From Chrysomallon squamiferum (lineage: Eukaryota; Mollusca; Gastropoda; Neomphalida; Peltospiridae), in NCBI GenBank assembly GCA_012295275.1, contig CM022674.1, positions 14,127,374-14,184,873 of the forward strand: a stretch of DNA of 57,500 bases. Reading direction: 5' to 3'. Below, piece by piece: positions 26,160-37,289 of this stretch (its first letter is position 1; each line of letters starts with the position of its first letter). The notes below the pieces were generated by a model that saw only the letters and a program-made list of their open reading frames with translations, searched no databases and had not been told where the DNA came from. A program made the position numbers and the translations under genes.

Positions 26160-29100
26160 CAGTTACACAGGTGGTATTAATACACATGAGAGTATTCTTA
26201 TTAGTGAACCTAACAGCATTGGTACAGACTTTATTATTAGACATGATAGTGCTCATACTACTGTCTTAATGGTGGTATTAGTACACATGATAGTGCTCAT
26301 ACTACTGTCTTAATGGTGGTATTAGTACACATGATAGTGCTCATACTACTGTCTTAATGGTGGTATTAGTACACATGATAGTGCTCATACTACTGTCTTA
26401 ATGGTGGTATTAGTACACATGATAGTGCTCATACTACTGTCTTAATGGTGGTATTAGTACACATGATAGTGCTCATACTACTGTCTTAATGGTGGTATTA
26501 GTACACATGATAGTGCTCATACTACTGTCTTAATGGTGGTATTAGTACACATGATAGTGCTCATACTACTGTTTTAATGGTGGTATTAGTACACATGATA
26601 GTGCTCATACTACTGTCTTAATGGTGGTATTAGTACACATGATAGTGCTCATACTACTGTTTTAATGGTGGTATTAGTACACATGATAGTGCTCATACTA
26701 CTGTCTTAATGGTGGTATTAGTACACATGGTAGTATTCTTATTAGTGAACCTAACAGCAGTGGTACAGACTTTATTATTAATACACATGATAGTGCTCAT
26801 ACTACTGTCTTAATGGTGGTATTAGTACACATGATAGTGCTCATACTACTGTCTTAATGGTGGTATTAGTACACATGATAGTGCTCATACTACTGTCTTA
26901 ATGGTGGTATTAGTACACATGATAGTGCTCATACTACTGTCTTAATGGTGGTATTAGTACACATGGTAGTATTCTTATTAGTGAACCTAACAGCAGTGGT
27001 ACAGACTTTATTATTAGACATGATAGTGCTCATACTACTGTCTTAATGGTGGTATTAATACACATGACAGTATTCGTATTAGTGAACCTAACAGCAGTGG
27101 TACAGACTTTATTATTAGTACACATGATAGTGCTCATACTACTGTCTTAATGGTGGTATTAGTACACATGACAGTATTCGTATTAGTGAACCTAACAGCA
27201 GTGGTACAGACATGATTAGTGCTCATTACTGTCTTATTAGTACACATGATAGTGCTCATACTACTGTCTTAATGGTGGTATTAATACACATGATAGTGCT
27301 CATACTACTGTCTTAATGGTGGTATTAGTACACATGATAGTGCTCATACTACTGTCTTAATGGTGGTATTAGTACACATGACAGTATTCTTATTAGTGAA
27401 CCTAACAGCAGTGGTACAGACTTTATTAGTACACATGATAGTGCTCATACTACTGTCTTAATGGTGGTATTAATACACATGATAGTGCTCATACTACTGT
27501 CTTAATGGTGGTATTAGTACACATGATAGTGCTCATACTACTGTCTTAATGGTGGTATTAGTACACATGATAGTGCTCATACTACTGTCTTAATGGTGGT
27601 ATTAATTACACATGATAGTGCTCATACTACTGTCTTAATGGTGGTATTAGTACACATGATAGTGCTCATACTACTGTCTTTATTGGTACACATGATAGTG
27701 CTCATACTACTGTCTTAATGGTGGTATTAGTACACATGACAGTATTCGTATTAGTGAACCTAACAGCAGTGGTACAGACTTTATTAGTACACATGATAGT
27801 GCTCATACTACTGTCTTAATGGTGGTATTAATACACATGATAGTGCTCATACTACTGTCTTAATGGTGGTATTACACATGTATTGGTATTAGTGACCTAA
27901 TATTAGTGAACCTAATGACTTTATTACATGATAGTGCTCATACTACTGTCTTAATGGTGGTATTAATACACATGATAGTGCTCATACTACTGTCTTAATG
28001 GTGGTATTAGTACACATGACAGTATTCGTATTAGTGAACCTAACAGCAGTGGTACAGACTTTTTATTATTACACATGATAGTGCTCATACTACTGTCTTA
28101 ATGGTGGTATTAATACACATGATAGTGCTCATACTACTGTCTTAATGGTGGTATTAGTACACATGATAGTGCTCATACTACTGTCTTAATGGTGGTATTA
28201 GTACACATGATAGTGCTCATACTACTGTCTTAATGGTGTATTCTTCATATTAGCAGTGGTACAGACATGATAGTGCTCATACTACTGTCTTAATGGTGGT
28301 ATTAGTACACATGATAGTGCTCATACTACTGTCTTAATGGTGGTATTAGTACACATGATAGTGCTCATACTACTGTCTTAATGGTGGTATTAGTACACAT
28401 GACAGTATTCATACTATTCTTATTAGTGAACCTAGTGCTCAACAGCAGTGGTACAGACTTTATTAGTACACATGATAGTGCTCATACTACTGTCTTAATG
28501 GTGGTATTAATACACATGATAGTGCTCATACTACTGTCTTAATGGTGGTATTAGTACACATGATAGTGCTCATACTACTGTCTTAATGGTGGTATTAGTA
28601 CACATGATAGTGCTCATACTACTGTCTTAATGGTGGTATTAGTACACATGATAGTGCTCATACTACTGTCTTAATGGTGGTATTAGTACACATGATAGTG
28701 CTCATACTACTGTCTTAATGGTGGTATTAGTACACATGACAGTATTCGTATTAGTGAACCTAACAGCAGTGGTACAGACTTTTTATTAGTACACATGATA
28801 GTGCTCATACTACTGTCTTAATGGTGGTATTAATACACATGATAGTGCTCATACTACTGTCTTAATGGTGGTATTAGTACACATGATAGTGCTCATACTA
28901 CTGTCTTAATGGTGGTATTAGTACACATGATAGTGCTCATACTACTGTCTTAATGGTGGTATTAATACACATGATAGTGCTCATACTACTGTCTTAATGG
29001 TGGTATTAGTACACATGATAGTGCTCATACTACTGTCTTAATGGTGGTATTAGTACACATGGTAGTATTCATATTACTGTCCTAACAGCAGTGGTACAGA

Positions 29101-30290
29101 CTTTATTATTACACATGATAGTGCTCATACTACTGTCTTAATGGTGGTATTAATACACATGATAGTGCTCATACTACTGTCTTAATGGTGGTATTAGTAC
29201 ACATGGTAGTATTCTTATTAGTGAACCTAACAGCAGTGGTACAGACTTTTTATTAGTACACATGATAGTGCTCATACTACTGTCTTAATGGTGGTATTAA
29301 TACACATGATAGTGCTCATACTACTGTCTTAATGGTGGTATTAGTACACATGATAGTGCTCATACTACTGTCTTAATGGTGGTATTAGTACACATGATAG
29401 TGCTCATACTACTGTCTTAATGGTGGTATTAGTACACATGATAGTGCTCATACTACTGTCTTAATGGTGGTATTAGTACACATGATAGTGCTCATACTAC
29501 TGTCTTAATGGTGGTATTAGTACACATGACAGTATTCGTATTAGTGAACCTAACAGCAGTGGTACAGACTTTATTATAGTACACATGATAGTGCTCATAC
29601 TACTGTCTTAATGGTGGTATTAATACACATGATAGTGCTCATACTACTGTCTTAATGGTGGTATTAGTACACATGATAGTGCTCATACTACTGTCTTAAT
29701 GGTGGTATTAGTACACATGATATTATTACACATGATAGTGCTCATACTACTGTCTTAATGGTGGTATTAGTACACATGATAGTGCTCATACTACTGTCTT
29801 AATGGTGGTATTAGTACACATGATAGTGCTCATACTACTGTCTTAATGGTGGTATTAGTACACATGATAGTGCTCATACTACTGTCTTAATGGTGGTATT
29901 AGTACACATGATAGTGCTCATACTACTGTCTTAATGGTGGTATTAGTACACATGATAGTGCTCATACTACTGTCTTAATGGTGGTATTAGTACACATGAC
30001 AGTATTCGTATTAGTGAACCTAACAGCAGTGGTACAGACTTTATTAGTACACATGATAGTGCTCATACTACTGTCTTAATGGTGGTATTAATACACATGA
30101 TAGTGCTCATACTACTGTCTTAATGGTGGTATTAGTACACATGGTAGTATTCTTATTAGTGAACCTAACAGCAGTGGTACAGACTTTATTAATACACATG
30201 ATAGTGCTCATACTACTGTCTTAATGGTGGTATTAATACACATGATAGTGCTCATACTACTGTCTTAATGGTGGTATTAGTACACATGGT
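26160..30290. repeat. Giant 44-bp tandem array with interspersed second block
   Basis: The basic unit (reference copy 26281-26324) is repeated for about 4.1 kb with few substitutions. About 17 times it is interrupted by a block containing TATTAGTGAACCTAACAGCA and GTGGTACAGACTTTATTA, which gives higher-order periodicity. Several interruptions are truncated or scrambled, for example near 27200-27240, 27870-27920, 28235-28265 and 28405-28445. These could be real unit decay or assembly consensus errors. The unit is not a multiple of three and encodes nothing. The array begins about 400 bp past the REV1 stop codon. Confidence 0.97.
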
Positions 30291-31040
30291 AATGCCTCTA
30301 GCGGTGATTGTGATAGCAGTCTTACCTGTGGTTGTAGTGGACTTGGTAGTGCCGGTAGTAGTGATTGTGATAGCAGTCTTACCTGTGGTTTTAGTGGACT
30401 TGGTAGTGCCGGTAGTAGTGATTGTGATAGCAGTCTTACCTGTGGTTGTAGTGGACTTGGTAGTGCCGGTAGTAGTGATTGTGATAGCAGTCTTACCTGT
30501 GGTTGTAGTGGACTTGGTAGTGCCGGTAGTAGTGATTGTGATAGCAGTCTTACCTGTGGTTTTAGTGGACTTGGTAGTGCCGGTAGTAGTGATTGTGATA
30601 GCAGTCTTACCTGTGGTTGTAGTGGACTTTAATGGTGGTAGTAGTGATTGTGATAGCAGTCTTACCTGTGGTTGTAGTGGACTTGGTAGTGCCGGTAGTA
30701 GTGATTGTGATAGCAGTCTTACCTGTGGTTTTAGTGGACTTGGTAGTGCCGGTAGTAGTGATTGTGATAGCAGTCTTACCTGTGGTTTTAGTGGACTTGG
30801 TAGTGCCGGTAGTAGTGATTGTGATAGCAGTCTTACCTGTGGTTGTAGTGGACTTGGTAGTGCCGGTAGTACTGTCTTAATGGTAGCAGTCTTACACATG
30901 GTTGTAGTGGACTTGGTAGTGCCGGTAGTAGTGATTGTGATAGCAGTCTTACCTGTGGTTGTAGTGGACTTGGTAGTGCCGGTAGTAGTGATTGTGATAG
31001 CAGTCTTACCTGTGGTTGTAGTGGACTTGGTAGTGATGTT
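30291..31040. repeat. 57-bp tandem array adjoining the 44-bp array
   Basis: About 13 copies with a 57-bp period (reference copy 30361-30417). Two copies are mosaics carrying pieces of the 44-bp unit: TTAATGGTGGTA near 30629 and ACTGTCTTAATGGTAG near 30870. The 57-bp period is 19 codons, so valine-rich frames stay open on the + strand and Pro/Leu/Gln/Ser-rich frames on the - strand. Neither is a plausible protein. Confidence 0.95.
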
Positions 31041-32255
31041 AACAACAGTGGTACTCGTACTGCTAGTTAGTAAATGTGTAGTCCCTGGAGTAGCAATAGC
31101 AGCCTTACCAGTATTATTAATAGATGTGGTTGTGCCGATAGCACTGAGGGTAATAGCAGTGGTAGTAGTTGTATTAGTAGACGTGGTAATGCCGGTACTA
31201 TGGAAATATCAGCGTTGCTGTTGTTATCTGTAGATGTGCCTGTTGTCGTGGTAGTAGTAGCAGCTCTACTGGTGATATTAAAAGACACTGATTGTATTGA
31301 GGTTAATATGAGTCTTACCAGTTTTATTAGTAGGCCTGATAGTGCCGATAGCAGTGATTTCAACTGAATGTTCATTCATGTACCCTTGACTAGACATATA
31401 TATATATAAAACAACAACAACAACAATAATAATAATAATAATAAATTTTAAACAATAAAACAATTGGGGATAAAATTATTATTTTATTTTAAAATTGTTA
31501 AACATATACTTTATATGAACAAGTGCATAAAAAGAAAACAATTTTCTTTCACAAAACAATAGTTTATCACACACACACACACATATGAAACAGCAAAACA
31601 AAAAATTACAACAGGGATTTAAAATACAAAAAAAGAGAAAATTATAAGAAATAACAACAACAACAATAATAATAACAAACAGCTACAAATACCAATACAA
31701 GAGTAAAACAATTCCCGTTCACATTACTATACCAGGTGGATTCAGATATTCAACAAAACAGATTGTCTATAAAAACCAGATTTGTAATTTAAATAGCTAT
31801 TTATAACCATAGTAACCTTGTTAATTCCGTAATAATTATAAATAGATCGTATATGTTGTCTGTGTATCAGTTTAAAATAGTATCAGCAGTTTAAAAAATC
31901 ATTAATGTTAAAAACCAATATATTTTCTACACGACTAATTTAGCTAATTGTAAATAACTGTTTTAAAATAAAAATATACCAGCGTTTTTGATATACCAGA
32001 ATAATATATAATTAAAAGACAGAAGAAAACCAAAATGGTTTAATTCTGAAATCTATCTTAACCTACTGCTAATGCTTTCTTTTTCTTGTATGTGATTATT
32101 ATTATTATTATTTGATACGTATTTTTTAAACATTTATTAATTTTATTATTATGCCTTTTTTATTTTATTTTTCCCTTTCTTTCTCTTTTTTAATTTTAAA
32201 AGATGCTAAAAATGTGGAAATATTTGGTCTTTTTGCTTGAACCTGTTTCAGTGTT
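31041..32255. other. Decayed repeat and AT-rich spacer
   Basis: To about 31370 the sequence is a degenerate continuation of the GTAGTG-rich array. Beyond that it is AT-rich and carries AAC/AAT triplets at 31408-31445. The 3' untranslated region of the minus-strand gene ending at 32256 probably lies at the right edge, where TTTATT (minus AATAAA) occurs near 32159. No other gene is seen. Confidence 0.6.
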
Positions 32256-32845
32256 TTATCTGTATTTGAAAGGTGGATACTCATAGGCATAGTAAGACGG
32301 GACTGAAATGAGAAAAAAATAAATTACAAAATAAAACGTAAGGCAGACGCATTCATGAATAATTCAACAAGATTAAATGTTTTAGTTCAGATGCAGGCAG
32401 CAGTCTGTACAGTCACAAAAACACTGAACTGTGCCAGTTGCTGCCCTGTTTTATCGAGCCGATTATCGTCAATTTCAGCCATCATTACCCGTGTTATTGA
32501 AAGTGTGACGTATTAGTGTAAAACATCTTGACAAATTTGTCGTGCTAAATTAAGGTATTTAAAAAAAAAAAAAAAAAAAAAAATCCAACTCTGATTAATC
32601 TAAAAAATGTCGTTAATGTTGAAGATTGAAGAGCCGACATCCCGAAAATTCCAAATATGGAGTCTCCCTGTTATGACAAAAACCAGAATATTGCTAATAC
32701 TCTCAACAGTGCTTTCTCAATGACGTTCTGTTGTGACGTAATGAAAGTGCCTGTTAATTTTTATCATATTCGGGTAGTGTATATACTACTTTCTGCTGTC
32801 GATTTCTTTCCTTCTTTCTTTCTTTAATTTAATTTAATATGTGTC

Positions 32846-32899
<54 letters not shown>

Positions 32900-34085
32900 T
32901 GTGTGTATTTGTGTGCGTGCGTGTGTGTTTGTGTGTGTGTATGTGCGTGTTTCAGTCTGTCACTGTCAAACAGTAAGAATACTCACCGATGCCTTTCGGA
33001 GGGATGTAGTCAGGAGTGAATCCGAACTTCGTTCTAGGCATGTCAAAGTTCAGATGAGGCACACTTTTGGGATCCTTATATTTGTTTCTGTAGATCGTAT
33101 TATCTGTGTATTTTATATCCGGCATTTTGTGTCTAATTTCCTCTGTAATATACATTTATATGCATGTATGTATTTATGAAACATAATAATATATATACAC
33201 ACACACAGAGATACATACATACAAACATACACACGATACATACATTGATATAAATATATATATATACACACACACACATACACAGATACACACGTACACA
33301 AATGTACACATAGAGAGAGAGAGAGAAAGAGAGAGAGTGAGAGACAAACAGACATATACCTGGTCTCTGTACATGTTCATCTTTTAACGAGCAAGTGAAG
33401 TTTGTCCAGCCTAAAATAGAATTAAAATAAAGTAAATATTAATTACCCTTATGTCTGTGTATACACAATACAATTTACTTGTATTTCAGTTTATTTTTCT
33501 ATTCATAATTTATGCATGAAGACTTTAGAAAAAATACACGTCCCACGAAGCAATAAACTATATAAATAAAGAAAGAAAGAAAGAAAGAAGAAAAAGAAAA
33601 AGAAATATTGAAAAAAAAGTTTACTTCTCTATTATTGTTTATCTTATTTTACTTAATAATTTTTGTTTAGGGTGTTTGCGTGTGTGTGTGTGTGTGTGTG
33701 TGTCTGTTATTACGTACACACATATACTTACGGTAATTGAATGCAAACTCTGGAGTCTGCCATTTTGATGCTCGACGTGGCGGGTTCCAGACTGTGTACA
33801 CATTGCTCTGCAAAAACAATACTGCAATAAGTAAGTACGACAACAACAACAATAACGATAATAAAAACAACATCAGCAATAATAATAATAATAATAATAA
33901 AAACAACAACGACGACGACGACAATAGCTTACAGGTATGCCGTTTCGTGTATAAGGATAGAGAAGGCCTGGGGGAGGTGTTGGGGGGTTCTTTTCATCAT
34001 CCGGGGGACGCGCTACTAGACCGCCATGATCTCGATAATACGTGGTTCGCGGCACGTGGTTTTTTCTTGTGTAAACATTAGTCAT
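32256..34085 (-). CDS. Uncharacterised 160-residue Pro/Tyr-rich protein, 5 exons
   Basis: Exons in transcript order: 33933-34085, 33732-33807, 33360-33410, 32987-33142, 32256-32302. All junctions are GT-AG, phases agree, and the total is 483 nt. The protein is basic and rich in Tyr, Pro, Asn and Arg, with no signal peptide, membrane span or coiled coil. Clusters include PPTPPPGLLYPYTRNGIP near residues 34-51, a WNPPRRASKWQTPEF segment near 58-72, and MPRTKFGFTPDYIPPKG near 129-145. Short proteins of this composition, with scattered Y/P/W motifs and no fold signature, are common among ciliary microtubule inner proteins. That is an analogy, not an identification; I could not match it to a named family. 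It is head-to-head with the secreted Gly/Tyr gene at 35158 and tail-to-tail with REV1. Confidence 0.82.
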
Positions 34086-34230
34086 GCCTGAACTTGATCC
34101 ACCACACTGATGTTAATCCACACTGATGTTAAATGATCCGGGTCCTGGTCATGGCCGCTGTATGAGCCGTGGTTTACAAAGTGTTTGTTAATATCACATG
34201 GAGAAACGTCCCTACCACATTGCTGCGCCC

Positions 34231-34272
34231 CAACAAGGATGGCGGTTATAACGTAATATCATTATGACGTCA
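34231..34272 (-). promoter_or_regulatory. Candidate promoter elements of the 160-residue gene
   Basis: A YY1-like AAGGATGGCGG at 34235-34245 and a perfect CRE palindrome TGACGTCA at 34265-34272 lie 150-190 bp upstream of the start codon at 34085. They sit in a locally CpG-containing stretch. Spacing and pairing fit a TATA-less promoter. Function is inferred. Confidence 0.4.
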
Positions 34273-34599
34273 TGTTATTGTTTTGTGTCGTAGAGCTTAA
34301 TGTACATAATTAAAATTAACTCTGGAAAGTTGTGGAATATTTATTTATATACATGATTGTACATGTATTATTACTATCATCACCACCATCATCATCATCG
34401 TTGTTGTTGCATACATATTAAATTGTTTAGAGGATATGAAATGTTTATTTATGTACATTTATTCTTATTATTATTATCATTATTGTTGTTGTTGTTACTA
34501 CTGCAGATATTTTGTTGTTATTCTATTACAATCTTTCAATTTGTCGTTGTTGATGCTGTTCTTATTACTATTGTTATTATTTCTGTTATTGTTACATCT

Positions 34600-34840
34600 A
34601 ACATTAGCACGATTTTTTTTACCACCACTACTACCACAGCAACTGTAACAACAACTACTAATACTTCCGCTGCCATTTCACCTATTATTTACACAAACAC
34701 TATATCTATTTCAACAACAGCTACTACTTCTACTAGTACTACTACTACAACTACTGGTACTATTATGATTACTACAACTAACATTATTACAACCACTACT
34801 TCTTATACAAATACTATGGTCAGTGTCATATATTTAATAT
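34600..34840. repeat. Imperfect ACT/ACA/ATT triplet-rich stretch
   Basis: A degenerate trinucleotide run in the intergenic space between the divergent genes. Its translations are poly-Thr or poly-Leu and are not considered coding. Confidence 0.75.
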
Positions 34841-35076
34841 CAGGTGTCTGAGTGCGCCATTAAAAACTGACCACTGGTCATCCCACTGCTACCGCCATTT
34901 GATCACTGCCATTTACAATTCATAAATGTGCATCCGTCGTTTAGCGTCGCCATTTCGAGACCGAACACCATGGCAACCAAATATTTTAAAAGCTCTGTCG
35001 AGTTCAAATGTAGCTGAATGAATGTTATTGCTTTGAGTTAATGAGTAATAACAGTTCATTTGTGTGGTTTAGTTCG

Positions 35077-35084
35077 TATAAATA
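35077..35084 (+). promoter_or_regulatory. TATA box of the secreted Gly/Tyr protein gene
   Basis: TATAAATA lies 74 bp before the start codon at 35158, leaving about 45 nt of 5' untranslated sequence if transcription starts 30 bp downstream. A strong TATA box suits a tissue-restricted, abundantly expressed structural protein. Confidence 0.65.
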
Positions 35085-35157
35085 TGAGACAGGAAACTTC
35101 ATTTATTTATCTTCATTTCTGTCTTCGTTCTTCAGCTGTCAGACATCTTGACAAATC

Positions 35158-36022
35158 ATGAACGTGAGTATTAACATTTGTCTTTGAAAACGTAATATTA
35201 AACTCTCTCTCTCTCTAAACAAAACTTAAATCTCGACAACTTTTCAAGATATATGTGTTTCAGTTTGCTATGCAATTTACATTTTATTTAATATAATAAG
35301 TAAGATTTCAATTTGTTTTACCATAAAAATCGAGTTAGTACGTTTATTTTAATAATTAAATGTAATAGTTAAAGTGCGTAAACCAATGTATGCTGAATAT
35401 TGTATATTCATCTTGTTGTTTTATAATGATTTTGATTATCATCATCATTATTATTTCAGACAATTGTTTCTATCGTTCTTGTGGCTCTGCTGTGTTGCTC
35501 CGCCTTCGCTTCTAATTATGGTTACCAAGGTTACGGACACGGTCTTGGAAACGGTTACTATGGACACCCTGGCTACCAAGGTTACGGACAAAACGCTCAC
35601 CCAGTTTATGGTTACAACAGTCACCCAGTTTATGGATACAACAGTCACCCCGTTTACGGATACAACGCATACCCAAGATACTACAACGGCGGTCACCCCG
35701 GATACGGATACGGCAAAGGTAGATTAGAACATAAAAACTAAAATTAAAAACAGAAAAAAGAAAAGGTATCTTTATTTCCATCTCTCTCACTTATTTTTTC
35801 TGTTTTTTCTTTCTTTCTTTCTTTTGCAAATAGTAATAAACAGATTTATCGTGACTGTAAGAAAATCATTTTTTTTATACTTCTTATTCAATGTTCAAAT
35901 AATTAAAAAATAGATGAATAATAATTATTATTATTATTATTGCAGTTTACGGATACCGTGGTTTGAACTCGGGTCTTGGATTCAGAAACGGTCTTGGTCA
36001 TGGTTACGGATACGGGCATTAA
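35158..36022 (+). CDS. Secreted Gly/Tyr/His-rich repeat protein, 113 residues, 3 exons
   Basis: Exons 35158-35163, 35460-35718 and 35946-36022 total 342 nt. Exon 1 encodes only Met-Asn. A clear signal peptide, IVSIVLVALLCCSAFAS, ends at about residue 20. The mature chain is low-complexity: NYGYQGYGHG-type segments, then three tandem octapeptides built on HPVYGYNS (residues about 53-75), then GGHPGYGYG. The C-terminus, GLGHGYGYGH, ends at TAA. It has no cysteine after the signal and is rich in Tyr, Gly and His. Such chains occur in molluscan shell-matrix (shematrin-like) and byssal proteins, and also in glycine-rich antimicrobial peptides of other invertebrates. An extracellular structural role is my preferred inference. 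It lacks the basic RKKKY-type tail of classical shematrins. A CRE palindrome sits in the 3' untranslated region at 36032. Confidence 0.88.
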
Positions 36023-36098
36023 TAAACTTGATGACGTCATAGTTATTCTAGTCAGAGAAAACCGTAGTTATGCTTGTAAATGTGTCGAAATAGAAAAC

Positions 36099-36104
36099 AA
36101 TAAA
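36099..36104 (+). terminator. Poly(A) signal of the Gly/Tyr protein gene
   Basis: AATAAA 77 nt after the stop codon at 36020-36022, on the coding strand, followed by a U-rich stretch. Confidence 0.65.
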
Positions 36105-37215
36105 ATCTTTTATACTTACGTAGACATTTGTTATCCTTATATGAAGCATACAAATAAATACAATACACATACGCACACAAACACATGCAAGAGAGAGACA
36201 ACAACAAATTTAATTTTTATCTTTATATCCTCGACATTAAAAGTGACATAGTCAAAATGCAGGTGTATTATTTAAAGGTATTAAATGCTTACAAAGTAAC
36301 ACAAATGTGTACAATATATTAAAGTAATAAAATATTTAATCATTATTAAGGCCGATATTTTTTTTTTTTTAAATAACCAGTGATAAATAGTTCCAATAAT
36401 GTTTTTTTTTTGGGGGGGGGGTTTCAAGTCTAAACACAGGAAGATGCAAAGGAAATAAATATAAATATAATAATAATAATTAAATAAATAAAAAATATAT
36501 AAAAGAGACTGAAACTCCATGAAAATAAAAATTCAATAATATATTACAAAAAGAAGCCATGACACCTTTTATAACTTGTAATATACTAACAGAATGAGAA
36601 CAGTGATAACAAATTTTACAGTGACAGATGCAAGTACAATTAAACACAACTCAATGAATACACAACATACCTGACAGAAAACCATTTCAAGAAACAACAC
36701 TGGTGATAATCACACAAAATATGTTTAACATTAATTAAATTTGAAATACCCTGAGGTAAAGATGAATTAACTTGTTAAATATTGCTTATTTTTAATTTTA
36801 GCATTTTTGAATTTTAGAAGACTTTCAATATCAAATGTTAACAATCAAGTTTACAAATGTTTACACTGAAATATTAAGACACTAAAACAATCCTTTTTGT
36901 TATTTATTTTTCTTTCACACCAAAAACTAAATAAATAAAATAAAATAATAAAAAGATTTATTAGTCTGCATATGAAGATAGAGATATGAACTGCTGATCA
37001 AACAGGCAAGTATAAACATATAAAGCTGATTTCAAATGCATGAGAAAATGTAATGAATCAATTTTTAGTAAAATACACAAAGATTAAAACTCTTTAAAGC
37101 AGCACCTTTATAATCTGAAAATACAACATGTATTTCAAGAAATGGAAACATCTTCACTTCATTTAGTGAGTCATAATTAACAGAATAAAAATCAAATCAT
37201 CTTTTATAACCCATC

Positions 37216-37289
<74 letters not shown>

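Noticed and set aside
26160-30290. A CRISPR-like array
   Set aside because: Repeats are head-to-tail with no unique spacers, and the context is a eukaryotic gene region. It is a satellite array.
30252-31233. Valine-rich (+) and Pro/Leu/Ser-rich (-) frames
   Set aside because: Artefacts of the 57-bp array (19 codons). Frames are open on opposite strands at once and no non-repeat coding flank exists.
32256-34085. Assigning the 160-residue protein to a named CFAP, SPMIP or Pierce family
   Set aside because: Composition is similar, but no human ciliary inner protein I could recall aligned convincingly.
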